Below are positions 7,197 through 16,573 of a stretch of DNA of 64,000 nt, piece after piece. Position 1 is the stretch's first letter; each line of letters opens with the position of its first letter. The notes under the pieces are model-generated. The model was not told where the DNA came from, searched no databases, and worked only from the letters and a program-made list of their open reading frames with translations. The stretch spans positions 1 through 64,000 of the forward strand of contig NZ_SMFP01000011.1 of NCBI RefSeq assembly GCF_004348975.1, written 5' to 3'. This stretch comes from Antarcticimicrobium sediminis. Its GTDB lineage: Bacteria > Pseudomonadota > Alphaproteobacteria > Rhodobacterales > Rhodobacteraceae. The position numbers and the translations under genes are program-made.

Positions 7197-9053
7197 TCAC
7201 GTTTGTGGCTCTAACAAGTCGATTTTCTCAAATTTCCGCACATCGACCAGACCCAGATCCGAGATCCGCAACTCCGGGATCACCACCAGCGCCAGCAGCG
7301 AATGCTGCATATAGGCGTTGTTCAGATCACAGCCGCAATCGCGCATCGCCTGCATCATCCGCTCGGCCTTTTGCGCCACCTCGCGCGCCGGGGCGTCCGA
7401 CATCAGCCCGGCGATCGGCAGCTCGACCAACGCCAGTTCCGCGCCGTCGCGGAACACGGTAACGCCCCCACCAACCGAGGCCAGCCGGTTGGCGGCCAGC
7501 GCCATCTGCGCCCGGTCAGTACCCACCACGATCATGTGGTGGCTGTCATGCGCCACGGTCGAGGCCATGGCCATCCGCCCGGTATAGCCAAAGCCCGAGA
7601 CAAAGCCGTTGACCACGCCGCCGGTGCCCCGGTGCCGTTCAACCAGCGCGATCTGACAGACCTCGTCCGGGCCCTTGCCCTCGCCTGCATTCGTGCCCTC
7701 GACCAGCCCGTTGCGCACCGGCAAATCGACCTGCAACGCCTTGGTCGGCGCTTGATTTTCGATCACCCCGATCACATTGGCCCGCGCAGTATTGGCGCCC
7801 TCGGGCGCTTTGATCTCAAAATCCTCATCGGTCAGAGGATGCCCCAGATGCACGGTGCCCCGCGCGCTGTCGGGCCAATCATAATGTGGGCACTCGACCA
7901 GACACTCCCCATGTTCCGCCACCACCCGCCCGCGCGCGAAGACCTGCTCGATCGGCAGGGTCACAAGGTCGGAGGTCAGGATCACATCCGCCCGCCGCCC
8001 TGGTGTCAGCGAGCCCAGGTCACGCTCCATTCCGAAATGGGTCGCGGTGTTGATCGTCGCCATCTGCAACGCCACCAGCGGATCGCAACCACAGGCAATC
8101 GCATGGCGCACCACCCGGTTCATGTGGCCGTCATTTACAAGCGTGCCAGAATGGCTGTCATCGGTGCACAGGATGAAGTTGCGCGGGTCCAGCCCCTTTT
8201 TGGTAACGGCGGTGATCTGGCTTTCGACGTCATACCAAGCGCTGCCCAGCCGCATCATGCTTCGCATCCCCTGCCGCACCCGGGCGATCGCGTCGGCTTC
8301 ACAGGTGCCCTCGTGATCATCGGCGGGCCCGCCGGCGACATAGGCGGCGAAATCAGGCCCTAAATCGGGCGATGCGTAATGCCCACCCACCGTCTTGCCC
8401 GCTGCCTGCGTCGCCGCGATCTCGGCCAGCATCTTGGGATCGGCCGCCGCCACGCCGGGAAAGTTCATCATCTCGCCCAAGCCGACAATGCCGGGCCATG
8501 TCATCGCCTCGGCCACGTCCTCGGGTGAAATTTCATGCCCCGTGGTCTCCAGCCCCGGCGCCGAGGGCGCGCAGGAGGGCATCTGGGTCAAGACGTTGAT
8601 CGGCTGCATCAGCGCCTCGTCATGCATATAGCGCACACCGTCCAGACCCAGCACATTGGCGATCTCATGCGGGTCGGTGAAGATGCTGGTGGTGCCATGC
8701 GGAATGATCGCACGGACAAATTCCGCCGGGGTCAGCATACCGCTTTCGATATGCATATGCGCATCGCACAGGCCAGGGATCATAAAGCGGCCATCGGCCT
8801 CGACCACCTGCGTGCCCTCGCCGATGCAGTAACTGGCATCAGGCACGACGCAAGCAATGCGCCCCTCGACAATGGCGATGTCGTGATCCGGCAGGATCTC
8901 GCGGCTGTGGACATTGACCCACTGGCCCTTGCGGATAACGAGATCAGCGGGCGCGCGCCCAGCGGCGACGGCGATAAGGCGGGGGGCGCATTCGGCCCAA
9001 GTTTTTACTGTGTTGTGCTCCATGACGTAGGTTGACACGGGATATTTCGGCAA
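7197..9053 (-). CDS. ade: Adenine deaminase
   Basis: This enzyme converts adenine to hypoxanthine and ammonia in the cytoplasm, for purine salvage or use of adenine as a nitrogen source. It has 618 residues, slightly longer than the usual 570-600. The amidohydrolase metal motif DAHMHIESGMLTP lies near residue 97, followed by DPHEIANVLG and, later, CTDDSHSGTLVNDGHMN. The proposed start is TTG at 9053, because GAGGTGG sits six bases upstream; the first ATG in frame (9023) has no ribosome site. The gene is monocistronic and convergent with the substrate-binding protein gene. A 7-bp inverted repeat at 9089-9109 is a candidate operator. Confidence 0.93.
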   Translation of the reverse strand: MPKYPVSTYVMEHNTVKTWAECAPRLIAVAAGRAPADLVIRKGQWVNVHSREILPDHDIAIVEGRIACVVPDASYCIGEGTQVVEADGRFMIPGLCDAHMHIESGMLTPAEFVRAIIPHGTTSIFTDPHEIANVLGLDGVRYMHDEALMQPINVLTQMPSCAPSAPGLETTGHEISPEDVAEAMTWPGIVGLGEMMNFPGVAAADPKMLAEIAATQAAGKTVGGHYASPDLGPDFAAYVAGGPADDHEGTCEADAIARVRQGMRSMMRLGSAWYDVESQITAVTKKGLDPRNFILCTDDSHSGTLVNDGHMNRVVRHAIACGCDPLVALQMATINTATHFGMERDLGSLTPGRRADVILTSDLVTLPIEQVFARGRVVAEHGECLVECPHYDWPDSARGTVHLGHPLTDEDFEIKAPEGANTARANVIGVIENQAPTKALQVDLPVRNGLVEGTNAGEGKGPDEVCQIALVERHRGTGGVVNGFVSGFGYTGRMAMASTVAHDSHHMIVVGTDRAQMALAANRLASVGGGVTVFRDGAELALVELPIAGLMSDAPAREVAQKAERMMQAMRDCGCDLNNAYMQHSLLALVVIPELRISDLGLVDVRKFEKIDLLEPQT

Positions 9054-9416
9054 TCAAGCCACCTCGTTTTGAAGCATTTGGTATAGGTGTTTCAAATCTT
9101 CCTTGAAACCGGCAGCGCAGAGAGGTTCGACCGCTCGCGCCGGGCCTCGGGCAGCCCCTTTTGCTGCGCAGAAATTGGGCAGTAATTGCCTTATTAGAGA
9201 CTGTTTGCTAGAGGGATCCACTCAGAAGCCGCAGATGTCACGATCGCGCAATCGCCCCCACATCACAGGGGGTGCGAAAGGTCCCCATCTTGTCCCCGAA
9301 CCGCAATGCCTGCAAACTGGCCGTCGGAGCACCGCCCCACAAGGCTGACCCGCTTTCCGCTGGTTCTGCGGCGCCCGGACAGGCAGGATGGCCCGGACTG
9401 AGCAAAGGAGCCTGAC
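9054..9416. other. Intergenic region with an inverted repeat upstream of ade
   Basis: This 363-bp divergent promoter region separates ade and the aldolase-like gene. GTTTCAA (9089-9095) and TTGAAAC (9103-9109) form a perfect 7-bp inverted repeat with a 7-nt spacer, 36 bases before the ade start, placed like an operator. A purine-responsive regulator would fit the gene, but nothing in the sequence identifies one. I see no further gene or RNA in the remaining 300 bp. Confidence 0.35.
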
Positions 9417-10172
9417 ATGACCGTAACCAACCTGCGCCCCAACATGGACAACTGGCCCGAACGCGTCGACCTCGCCGCCGCCTTCCGCTGGACCGCCCGG
9501 CTGAACCTGCACGAGGCGGTGGCGAATCATTTCAGCCTGGCCATCAACGAGGAGGGCACCCGGTTCCTGATGAACCCGAACCAGATGCATTTCTCGCGCA
9601 TCCGGGCCAGCGATCTGATCGTCGTGGACGCGAATGATCCCGACACGCTCACAGGCCCAGACGCGCCAGATCCCACCGCCTGGGGGCTGCATGGCGGCAT
9701 CCACCGTCATTGCCCGCACGCCCGCTGCGCCATGCATGTGCATTCGATCCACGCCACCGTGCTCGCCAGCCTCGTCGACAGCACCCTGCCGCCGATCGAC
9801 CAGAACTGCGCCACCTTCTTCAACCGCTATGTGATCGACGACGGCTATGGCGGGCTGGCCTTTGAGAATGAGGGCGAACGCTGTGCCGCGCTGCTCACCG
9901 ATCCGAAGAAGAAGGTGATGATCATGGGCAATCACGGCGTCATGGTGATCGGGGAAACCGTCGCCGAGACCTTCAACAGGCTCTATTATTTCGAACGCGC
10001 CGCCGAGACCTATATCCGCGCGCTGCAAACCGGTCGCCCACTGCGGGTGCTGTCGGACGAGGTGGCAGAAAAAACCGCGCGGGAGTTGGAGGCTTACCCC
10101 GAACAGGACACACGGCATCTGGCCGAGCTCAAGGCCATTCTCGACGATGAGGGCTCGAATTACGCGAGTTAG
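9417..10172 (+). CDS. Class II aldolase/adducin family protein
   Basis: This is a 251-residue cytoplasmic protein of the AraD/FucA/adducin fold. The zinc-binding segment around residues 95-115 carries several His residues (HRHCPH, then HVHSIH), and the C-terminal GNHGVMVIGETV block supplies the last conserved His. Such proteins are sugar-phosphate aldolases or epimerases, or related decarboxylase-like enzymes of unknown substrate. The start ATG has AAAGGAG seven bases upstream. It appears monocistronic, and neighbours do not indicate a pathway. Confidence 0.88.
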   Translation: MTVTNLRPNMDNWPERVDLAAAFRWTARLNLHEAVANHFSLAINEEGTRFLMNPNQMHFSRIRASDLIVVDANDPDTLTGPDAPDPTAWGLHGGIHRHCPHARCAMHVHSIHATVLASLVDSTLPPIDQNCATFFNRYVIDDGYGGLAFENEGERCAALLTDPKKKVMIMGNHGVMVIGETVAETFNRLYYFERAAETYIRALQTGRPLRVLSDEVAEKTARELEAYPEQDTRHLAELKAILDDEGSNYAS

Positions 10173-10206
10173 GGTCATTTTTCGACCCGGCGCGGCAAAG
10201 GTTTCA

Positions 10207-10411
10207 TGCCTCCGGCGGGAGTATTTTCGGCCAGAAAAAGACGGGGCCAGAAAAAGACGGGGGAAGATCAGCCCCTCCCCCGTCGAAAGGCCGTTTCCGG
10301 TCTTTTCCTGGCGTGGTCATCGGCGCTCCCGCCTGTACCGCAGGTCCGAGCTTGCGCGCATATCTGTTAACGCCGGGCTAATCCCGCTCTTTTTCTGGCC
10401 GGAAAATACTC
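10207..10411. repeat. Inverted pair of a REP-like intergenic element with an internal tandem duplication
   Basis: Left copy: 10219-10240 reads GAGTATTTTCGGCCAGAAAAAG. Right copy: 10389-10411 is its reverse complement with one extra base. The left copy is preceded by TGCCTCCGGCGG, and its end is duplicated in tandem (16-bp GCCAGAAAAAGACGGG unit, about 10230-10262). A separate GACGGGGG/CCCCCGTC hairpin lies at 10256-10284. I recall this GGCGGGAGTATTTT..GCCAGAAAAAG motif as a frequent intergenic repeat in Rhodobacteraceae. A degenerate third copy appears near 34852-34882. It may act as a terminator or mRNA end here between convergent genes. Confidence 0.6.
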
Positions 10412-10458
10412 TCGGGGGGATCGGGGGGCAGACAGCCCCCCGGCTGCGACGGTCGGGA

Positions 10459-11124
10459 TCAGAAATCCAGATCGGTGTAATGCGGCGGCGGGCGGAACCC
10501 CGGCACCTGATCGGCCAGAATAGAGCGAAACGCCGGGCGTGATTTGATCTTGGCGTACCAGTCCTTGACCACCGCCGAACGGTTCCAGTCGACGTCAGAG
10601 GTATAGTCAAGCGAGCTCAGATGTGCGGCGGCGGCGAAATCGGCCAGTGTCATGACGTCGCCCGCCAGCCAGCGGCGGTGATCAAGCAGCCAATGCATGT
10701 AATCGAGATGATATTTGATCGCTTTTGAGCCGGCCTTGACGTTGCCACTGTCGGGATAGCCCTGGCCGGTGACCTTCTTGTTCACCCGCTCATAGAGCAG
10801 TTTCGAAGTCACCTCGCTGTGGAACTTGTCGTCGAACCATCCGACCAGCCGGCGCACCTCCAACCGTTGCGTCGGATCTTTCGGCATCAGCGGCGGATCG
10901 GCCCGGGTCTCGTCGAGATATTCACAGATCGCCGAGCTTTCCGCCATGGTCCGCCCGTCAAGTTGCAGGACCGGCACCTTGGCCGCCGGGTTGCGCCGCA
11001 GGAAATCCGGGCTCGCCTCCCAATAGCGTTCTTCGATAAGCTGCACTTCGATGCGTTTCTCGGCCAGCGCCAGGCGGACCTTGCGGCAGAATGGGGAGAG
11101 GGGGGCGTGATAGAGTCGGGCCAT
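10459..11124 (-). CDS. Glutathione S-transferase family protein
   Basis: This 221-residue cytoplasmic protein has an N-terminal thioredoxin-like domain (about 1-80, starting ARLYHAPLSPFCRKVRLAL, with PVLQLDGRTMAESSAICEYL) and an all-helical C-terminal domain. The early Ser/Pro-Phe-Cys motif (SPFCRKV) indicates the GST class that uses Ser or Cys near the N-terminus for glutathione. It lies downstream of mtgA on the same strand with a 61-bp gap, so it may be the last gene of the gltD-gltB-mtgA direction. The substrate is unknown. Confidence 0.9.
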   Translation of the reverse strand: MARLYHAPLSPFCRKVRLALAEKRIEVQLIEERYWEASPDFLRRNPAAKVPVLQLDGRTMAESSAICEYLDETRADPPLMPKDPTQRLEVRRLVGWFDDKFHSEVTSKLLYERVNKKVTGQGYPDSGNVKAGSKAIKYHLDYMHWLLDHRRWLAGDVMTLADFAAAAHLSSLDYTSDVDWNRSAVVKDWYAKIKSRPAFRSILADQVPGFRPPPHYTDLDF

Positions 11125-11185
11125 GGCGATCAGCAGTCACTGGTTTGGGGTGCCCGATTACCAATGCCCTGCCACGCGCCGGTTT

Positions 11186-11920
11186 TCAATCCTCGAAACA
11201 CTTGGCGCGTCCGTCTGCGCGGATGGTGGCCGCCCCGTCAGCGATCGCCGCAGCCCGCCGCCGCACCCGATCTGAGGGTTTGCGCACCGAGCGGCCTTTC
11301 GGGGATGGCAATATCGCGGCGATCAGCGCGGCCTGACTTGCGCTCAACTCTGCCGGTGCAACACCGAAGTATTCCTGCGCCGCGGCGCCAACACCAAACA
11401 CGCCCTCGCCGGTCTCGGCCACGTTGAGATAGACCTCGACAATCCGGCGCTTGGACCAGACCGCCTCGACCAAGGGTGTGATCGCGGTTTCCAGCGCCTT
11501 GCGAAACCAGCTTCGCCCCTGCCAGAGCAGCACGTTCTTGACCACCTGCTGCGACAGGGTCGAGCCGCCGCGGTTTGCGCCCTCGGCGATCGCTGCGCGG
11601 ATCGCAGCGACATCGAACCCCCAGTGCTGGCAGAAATTGGCGTCCTCGGCCGCCACGACCGAGCGGACCATCACCGGGGCGATCTCCTCAAGCGGTACCC
11701 ACTCCCGTTCAAGCTTGCCATATTTGCCGTATTCGACCCACATGGTGTGGGTGATCGGCGGGTTCACCACCGTGAAAAGAAACACGAGCACAACCACCAG
11801 CACAACCGGCGCCAGCACGAGGCGCAGCAGCCAACGGCGCAGCCAGCGCAGCGGCTGGTACGTCCTGCGGGCGGTCTTGCCGCGCCCTGTTGTTTTCGAT
11901 TTTGCGTTCCGGTTTCCCAC
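11186..11920 (-). CDS. mtgA: Monofunctional biosynthetic peptidoglycan transglycosylase
   Basis: This enzyme polymerises lipid II glycan strands at the periplasmic face of the inner membrane without a transpeptidase domain. It has 244 residues: a basic N-terminus, one membrane anchor at about residues 32-50, then the GT51 domain. Signatures are AAEDANFCQHWGFD (catalytic Glu, EDxxFxxHxG) and GGSTLSQQVVKN, with RKALE and KRRIVEVYLN following. The start codon is GTG at 11920 with a weak AGGG ribosome site that falls at the base of a long inverted repeat (11924-11976), which could limit translation. Confidence 0.94.
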   Translation of the reverse strand: MGNRNAKSKTTGRGKTARRTYQPLRWLRRWLLRLVLAPVVLVVVLVFLFTVVNPPITHTMWVEYGKYGKLEREWVPLEEIAPVMVRSVVAAEDANFCQHWGFDVAAIRAAIAEGANRGGSTLSQQVVKNVLLWQGRSWFRKALETAITPLVEAVWSKRRIVEVYLNVAETGEGVFGVGAAAQEYFGVAPAELSASQAALIAAILPSPKGRSVRKPSDRVRRRAAAIADGAATIRADGRAKCFED

Positions 11921-11923
11921 CTG

Positions 11924-11976
11924 CCCTGCTTGCCCGCAGGACCGGGGCCGGTCAAGACATGAGCGGGCAAGCAGGG
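11924..11976. repeat. 14-bp inverted repeat in the mtgA leader
   Basis: CCCTGCTTGCCCGC (11924-11937) and its exact complement (11963-11976) are separated by 25 nt. It lies between the gltB terminator and the mtgA GTG. On the mtgA mRNA the 3' arm contains the likely ribosome site, so the structure could sequester it. It may also be a second, back-up terminator. Confidence 0.5.
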
Positions 11977-11979
11977 TCG

Positions 11980-12014
11980 GAAAGACGAAAAGGCCCCACC
12001 GGATCGGTGAGGCC
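11980..12014 (-). terminator. Rho-independent terminator after gltB
   Basis: On the minus strand GGCCTCACCG and CGGTGGGGCC form a 10-position stem with one mismatch (12014-12005 and 12001-11992), followed by TTTTCGTCTTT. It begins 25 bases after the gltB stop and precedes mtgA. Confidence 0.8.
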
Positions 12015-12038
12015 TCATTTCTCAGGGGCTGTCGCGGC

Positions 12039-15000
12039 TTATTCCGCCGGCATCGCCCGCTCTTCGCGGCTTAGCGGGGCCGGAAGGTGCTTCAACATCT
12101 CCTGCGGACAGACCTGAAGAAAGTTGTCCTTTTCCAGATCCCAGTGCTGCAGGATGTCGGCGGCCTTGCGGCTGCCTGTCTCGGTCAGATGACGCTCGAT
12201 CAACGCCTTCATCTCACCTTCCCAGTGATCCATTGTCACCGGGCAGGTGACCAGCGTCTCCATGTTCATCAGGGTCTGCGCCTTGCGATCCGGGTCGTAC
12301 AGATAGGCCATGCCCCCGGTCATCCCGGCGCCGAAGTTGGCCCCGATGGCCCCAAGGATCACAGCGACCCCGCCGGTCATGTATTCGCAGCCGTTGGAGC
12401 CGCAGCCCTCGACCACCACATGCGCGCCAGAGTTGCGCACGGCGAACCGCTCTCCGGCGCGGCCAGCGGCAAAGAGATAGCCCGCCGTCGCCCCATAGAG
12501 CACGGTATTGCCGATGATGGTGTTCTCATTGGCCACCAGCGGGCTGACCTGCGGCGGGCGCACCACGATGGTGCCCCCGGACAGACCCTTGCCGACATAG
12601 TCGTTGGCGTCGCCTGACACCTCCAGCTTCAGCCCCGGCGCGGCGAAGGCGCCCAGAGACTGCCCGGCAGAGCCTTGCAGTTTCACATGCAGGTGATCGG
12701 GTTGGAACGCGTTGCGCATCCCGAAGTTCTGCACGATCAGGCTCGATGTGCGCGTTCCCACCGTGCGATGCGTGTTCTGCACCGCATAGGAGAGCTGCAT
12801 CTTTTCGCCCTCCTTGAGGAACCGCGCGGCATCGCGCACGATCTCGGCGTCCAGCGTATCGGGCACCACATTGCGTGGCTTGTCACGGTTGTAGACGATG
12901 TCATGGGCGCCATCGACCGTGATCAGCAGCGGGTTGAGGTCAAGATCATCCAGATGCGCGCTACCCCGGCTGACCTGAGTCAGCAGGTCGGCCCGCCCGA
13001 TCACGTCCCCAAGTGAGCGCGCCCCGAGCGAGGCGAGAATCTCGCGCACTTCCTGAGCGTAGAAGGTGATCAGGTTGACCACCTTGTCCGCCGAGCCCGT
13101 GAACTTGTCGCGCAGCTTGGGATCCTGCGTACAGACGCCCACCGGGCAGGTGTTCGACTGGCATTGACGCACCATGATGCAGCCCATCGAAATCAGCGCG
13201 GCGGTGCCGATGCCGTATTCCTCGGCCCCCATCATGGCCGCCATGACGATGTCGCGCCCGGTGCGCAAACCGCCATCCGTGCGCAGTGTCACCCGCTCGC
13301 GCAGGTTGTTCATCGCCAGCACCTGATGCGCCTCGGTCAGGCCCATTTCCCACGGCAGACCCGCATATTTGATCGAGGTCGCCGGGCTGGCCCCGGTGCC
13401 ACCATTGTGCCCCGAAATCAGGATCACGTCGGCCTTGGCCTTGGCCACGCCGGCGGCGATGGTGCCAACGCCAGAGCTGGCCACCAGTTTCACCGTCACC
13501 TTGGCGCGCGGGTTGATCTGTTTCAGGTCATAGATCAGCTGCGCCAGATCCTCGATCGAATAGATATCGTGGTGCGGCGGCGGCGAAATCAGCGTCACGC
13601 CCTGAGTCGAATGGCGCAGCCGCGCGATCAGTTCGGTGACTTTCATCCCCGGAAGCTGACCGCCTTCACCGGGCTTGGCGCCTTGCGCGACCTTGATCTC
13701 CAGCTCTTCGCAATGGTTGAGGTATTCGGCGGTGACGCCGAACCGGCCACTCGCCACCTGCTTGATCTTGGCGCTGGGGTTGTCGCCATTGGGTTCCGGC
13801 ACGAAATGCGCCGGATCTTCGCCGCCCTCGCCGCTATCGGATTTCGCACCGATCCGGTTCATCGCCACGTTCAGCGTCTTGTGCGCCTCCGGGCTCAGCG
13901 CGCCCAGCGACATGCCCGGCGTGACAAAGCGTTTGCGGATCGCGGTGATGCTCTCCACCTCTTCCAGCGGGATCGGCTTGCCCAACGGCTTGACGTCGAG
14001 CAGATCGCGCAGATGGATCGGCGGGTTGCTTTGCATCTTGGCCGAATACTGTTTCCACATCTCGTAAGAGGCGCGGTTGCAGGCCATTTGCAGCATATGC
14101 ATGCCTTGCGCGTCCCAAGCGTGGGTCTCGCCCGATTTGCGCGACTTGTAGAAGCCGCCAATCGGCAACACATGCGCTGGTTCGATCCAGCCGCGCGCGT
14201 GCACCGCTTCGGCCTTGCGCTGGATGCCGCTGACACCGATGCCGGAAATCCGGCTGGTCATGCCCGGGAAATACTCGGCACACATGGCGCGCGACAGACC
14301 CACCGCCTCGAAGTTGAGACCGCCACGATAGGACGAGATCACGCTGATCCCCATCTTCGACATGATCTTCAACAGGCCCTGATCGACGGCGTTACGATAG
14401 CGCAGCATGTTCTCGGTCAGTGTGCCGTCCAGCAGCCCGCGTTCGATCCGATCGGCAAGCGAATCCTCGGCCAGGTAAGGGTTGACCACCGTCGCGCCGC
14501 ACCCGATCAGCACCGCGAAATAATGCGGGTCGATACATTCGGCCGACCGCACGTTCAGCGAGCAGAAGGTCCGCAGCCCCTTGCGCGTCAGGTGGCTGTG
14601 CACCGCGCTGGTGGCCAGGATCATCGGCATCGCGATCTTGTCCGGCCCCGACATGTGATCGGTTAGCACCAGATGCCCGGCGCCGGAGCGCACCGCATCT
14701 TCGGCTTCGGCCCGGATCCGTGCCAGCCCCTCGCGCAGGGTGCCTTCGCCGGGGGCAAAGGTACAATCGATCTCGACCAGATCGGCATTGAAGTGGCGGA
14801 CCAGTTCATCCCAATGTGCGTTGCCGACAAAGGGGCTTTCCAGCACGAGGATCTCGGTCTGCGAGCTGTCTTCATCCAGCACGTTCTTGAGGTTCCCGAA
14901 CCGGGTCTTGATGCTCATCACCCGGTATTCGCGCAGCGAGTCGATTGGCGGGTTGGTCACCTGGCTGAAGTTCTGGCGGAAGAAATGGCTTAGCGGGCGA

Positions 15001-16571
15001 TACTGTTTCGACAGCACCGCACTGGGCGTGTCATCGCCCATCGAGGCCAGCGCCTCCTTGCCGTCCTCGGCCATCGGCGCAAGGATCTGCTCCAGTTCCT
15101 CAAGCGTATAGCCCGCGGCGGCCTGCCGTTTGCGCAGCTCCGCACCGCTGAACAGCGCTTTCTCACTGAGCTGCGCCATCTCTTCGTCGAGATCCTTGAT
15201 CTTGCCGACCCATTCGCCAAAGGGTTGGCTTGCCGCCAGCTTGTCCTTGATCTCGGTATCGCGGAACAGTTTGCCCTCTTCCATGTCCACGGCAATCATT
15301 TGCCCCGGTCCAAGCGCACCCTTTTCGCGCACCGTTGCTTCGTCCACCGGCACCATTCCGGCTTCGGAGCCCGCGATCAGCAGGTTGTCGCCGGTCACCA
15401 CATAGCGCATTGGCCGCAGCCCGTTGCGGTCCAGCCCGCCACAGACCCAGCGTCCATCGGTCATCGCCAGTGCGGCGGGACCGTCCCAGGGTTCCATCAC
15501 GCTGTTGCAATAGGAATACATGTCACGCCAGGCCTTGGGCAGCTCCACCGCCTGTTGCGACCAGCTTTCGGGCACCAGCATGGTCTTGGCCATCGGCGCC
15601 TTGCGTCCGGCGCGCACCAGCACTTCGAACACCGCATCCAGCGCGGCGGAATCCGACGATCCGCCCGGAATGATCGGTTTGATGTCCTCGGCCATATCGC
15701 CAAAGGTCGCCGACGCCATGCGGATCTCGTGGCTTTTCATCCAGTTGATGTTGCCCTTCAGCGTGTTGATCTCGCCGTTATGGGCCAGCATGCGGAACGG
15801 CTGCGCCAACCACCATTGCGGAAAGGTGTTGGTGGAATAACGCTGGTGATAGATCGCGAAGGCAGACTCGAACCGGTCATCCTTGAGGTCGGGATAGAAC
15901 TCCGCCACCTGTTCGGCCAGCATCATACCCTTGTAGATGATCGAGCGGCAGGACAGCGAGGCGATATAAAGCCCGTTGATCCCGGCCGCTGCGGCGGCCT
16001 TTTCGATCCGGCGGCGGATCACGTAAAGCTCGCGCTCAAAGGTCTCTTCGTCGACGCCCTTGGAGTTCGAGATGATGATCTGTTCGATCTCGGGCCGGGT
16101 GACGTTCGCCTTTTCGCCAAGCACCTCGATATTCACCGGCACATGGCGCCAGCCATAGATATAGTAGCCTTTGCGCAGGACCTCGGTCTCGACGATGGTC
16201 CGGCAGGTTTCCTGCGCGCCGAAATCGGTGCGCGGCAGGAACACCTGACCCACCGCCATCAGCTGATCCTGATGCGGCTCGTGCCCGGTGCGCCGGATCT
16301 GGTCATAAAAGAAGGGGACGGGGATCTGCACATGGATACCGGCACCGTCGCCGGTCTTGCCATCCGCATCCACCGCGCCCCGGTGCCAGACTGCCTTGAG
16401 CGCGTTGATCCCGGCGGCGACGACCTTGCGGCTTTTCTTGCCATCGATCGACACCACCAGCCCGACCCCGCAGGAGGAATGCTCCTCGGTTTCGGAATAC
16501 ATGCCGTTCTCGGCCATCCACTTGCGCTTGGCTTCTTCTGCCAGTGCCCAGTTTTCATCATACTTGGTCAT
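12039..16571 (-). CDS. gltB: Glutamate synthase (NADPH), large subunit
   Basis: This subunit transfers the amide of glutamine to 2-oxoglutarate, giving two glutamates, as the core of the GS-GOGAT ammonium assimilation cycle. At 1510 residues it is full length. After a short propeptide the amidotransferase nucleophile is Cys34 (SSCGVG), so maturation by cleavage before Cys34 is expected. The central domain, the FMN-binding synthase domain (about 850-1230, with SGHNGGTGASP and the Fe-S cysteines near CIMVRQCQSNTCPVGVC) and the C-terminal GXGXG beta-helix (repeated GGTIVV/GANFGAGMTGG) follow in order. The ATG has GAAGGAG six bases upstream. The start is two bases after the stop of the GFA-like gene, and gltD lies upstream, so one operon gltD-GFA-gltB is likely. 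Confidence 0.98.
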   Translation of the reverse strand: MTKYDENWALAEEAKRKWMAENGMYSETEEHSSCGVGLVVSIDGKKSRKVVAAGINALKAVWHRGAVDADGKTGDGAGIHVQIPVPFFYDQIRRTGHEPHQDQLMAVGQVFLPRTDFGAQETCRTIVETEVLRKGYYIYGWRHVPVNIEVLGEKANVTRPEIEQIIISNSKGVDEETFERELYVIRRRIEKAAAAAGINGLYIASLSCRSIIYKGMMLAEQVAEFYPDLKDDRFESAFAIYHQRYSTNTFPQWWLAQPFRMLAHNGEINTLKGNINWMKSHEIRMASATFGDMAEDIKPIIPGGSSDSAALDAVFEVLVRAGRKAPMAKTMLVPESWSQQAVELPKAWRDMYSYCNSVMEPWDGPAALAMTDGRWVCGGLDRNGLRPMRYVVTGDNLLIAGSEAGMVPVDEATVREKGALGPGQMIAVDMEEGKLFRDTEIKDKLAASQPFGEWVGKIKDLDEEMAQLSEKALFSGAELRKRQAAAGYTLEELEQILAPMAEDGKEALASMGDDTPSAVLSKQYRPLSHFFRQNFSQVTNPPIDSLREYRVMSIKTRFGNLKNVLDEDSSQTEILVLESPFVGNAHWDELVRHFNADLVEIDCTFAPGEGTLREGLARIRAEAEDAVRSGAGHLVLTDHMSGPDKIAMPMILATSAVHSHLTRKGLRTFCSLNVRSAECIDPHYFAVLIGCGATVVNPYLAEDSLADRIERGLLDGTLTENMLRYRNAVDQGLLKIMSKMGISVISSYRGGLNFEAVGLSRAMCAEYFPGMTSRISGIGVSGIQRKAEAVHARGWIEPAHVLPIGGFYKSRKSGETHAWDAQGMHMLQMACNRASYEMWKQYSAKMQSNPPIHLRDLLDVKPLGKPIPLEEVESITAIRKRFVTPGMSLGALSPEAHKTLNVAMNRIGAKSDSGEGGEDPAHFVPEPNGDNPSAKIKQVASGRFGVTAEYLNHCEELEIKVAQGAKPGEGGQLPGMKVTELIARLRHSTQGVTLISPPPHHDIYSIEDLAQLIYDLKQINPRAKVTVKLVASSGVGTIAAGVAKAKADVILISGHNGGTGASPATSIKYAGLPWEMGLTEAHQVLAMNNLRERVTLRTDGGLRTGRDIVMAAMMGAEEYGIGTAALISMGCIMVRQCQSNTCPVGVCTQDPKLRDKFTGSADKVVNLITFYAQEVREILASLGARSLGDVIGRADLLTQVSRGSAHLDDLDLNPLLITVDGAHDIVYNRDKPRNVVPDTLDAEIVRDAARFLKEGEKMQLSYAVQNTHRTVGTRTSSLIVQNFGMRNAFQPDHLHVKLQGSAGQSLGAFAAPGLKLEVSGDANDYVGKGLSGGTIVVRPPQVSPLVANENTIIGNTVLYGATAGYLFAAGRAGERFAVRNSGAHVVVEGCGSNGCEYMTGGVAVILGAIGANFGAGMTGGMAYLYDPDRKAQTLMNMETLVTCPVTMDHWEGEMKALIERHLTETGSRKAADILQHWDLEKDNFLQVCPQEMLKHLPAPLSREERAMPAE

Positions 16572-16573
16572 TC

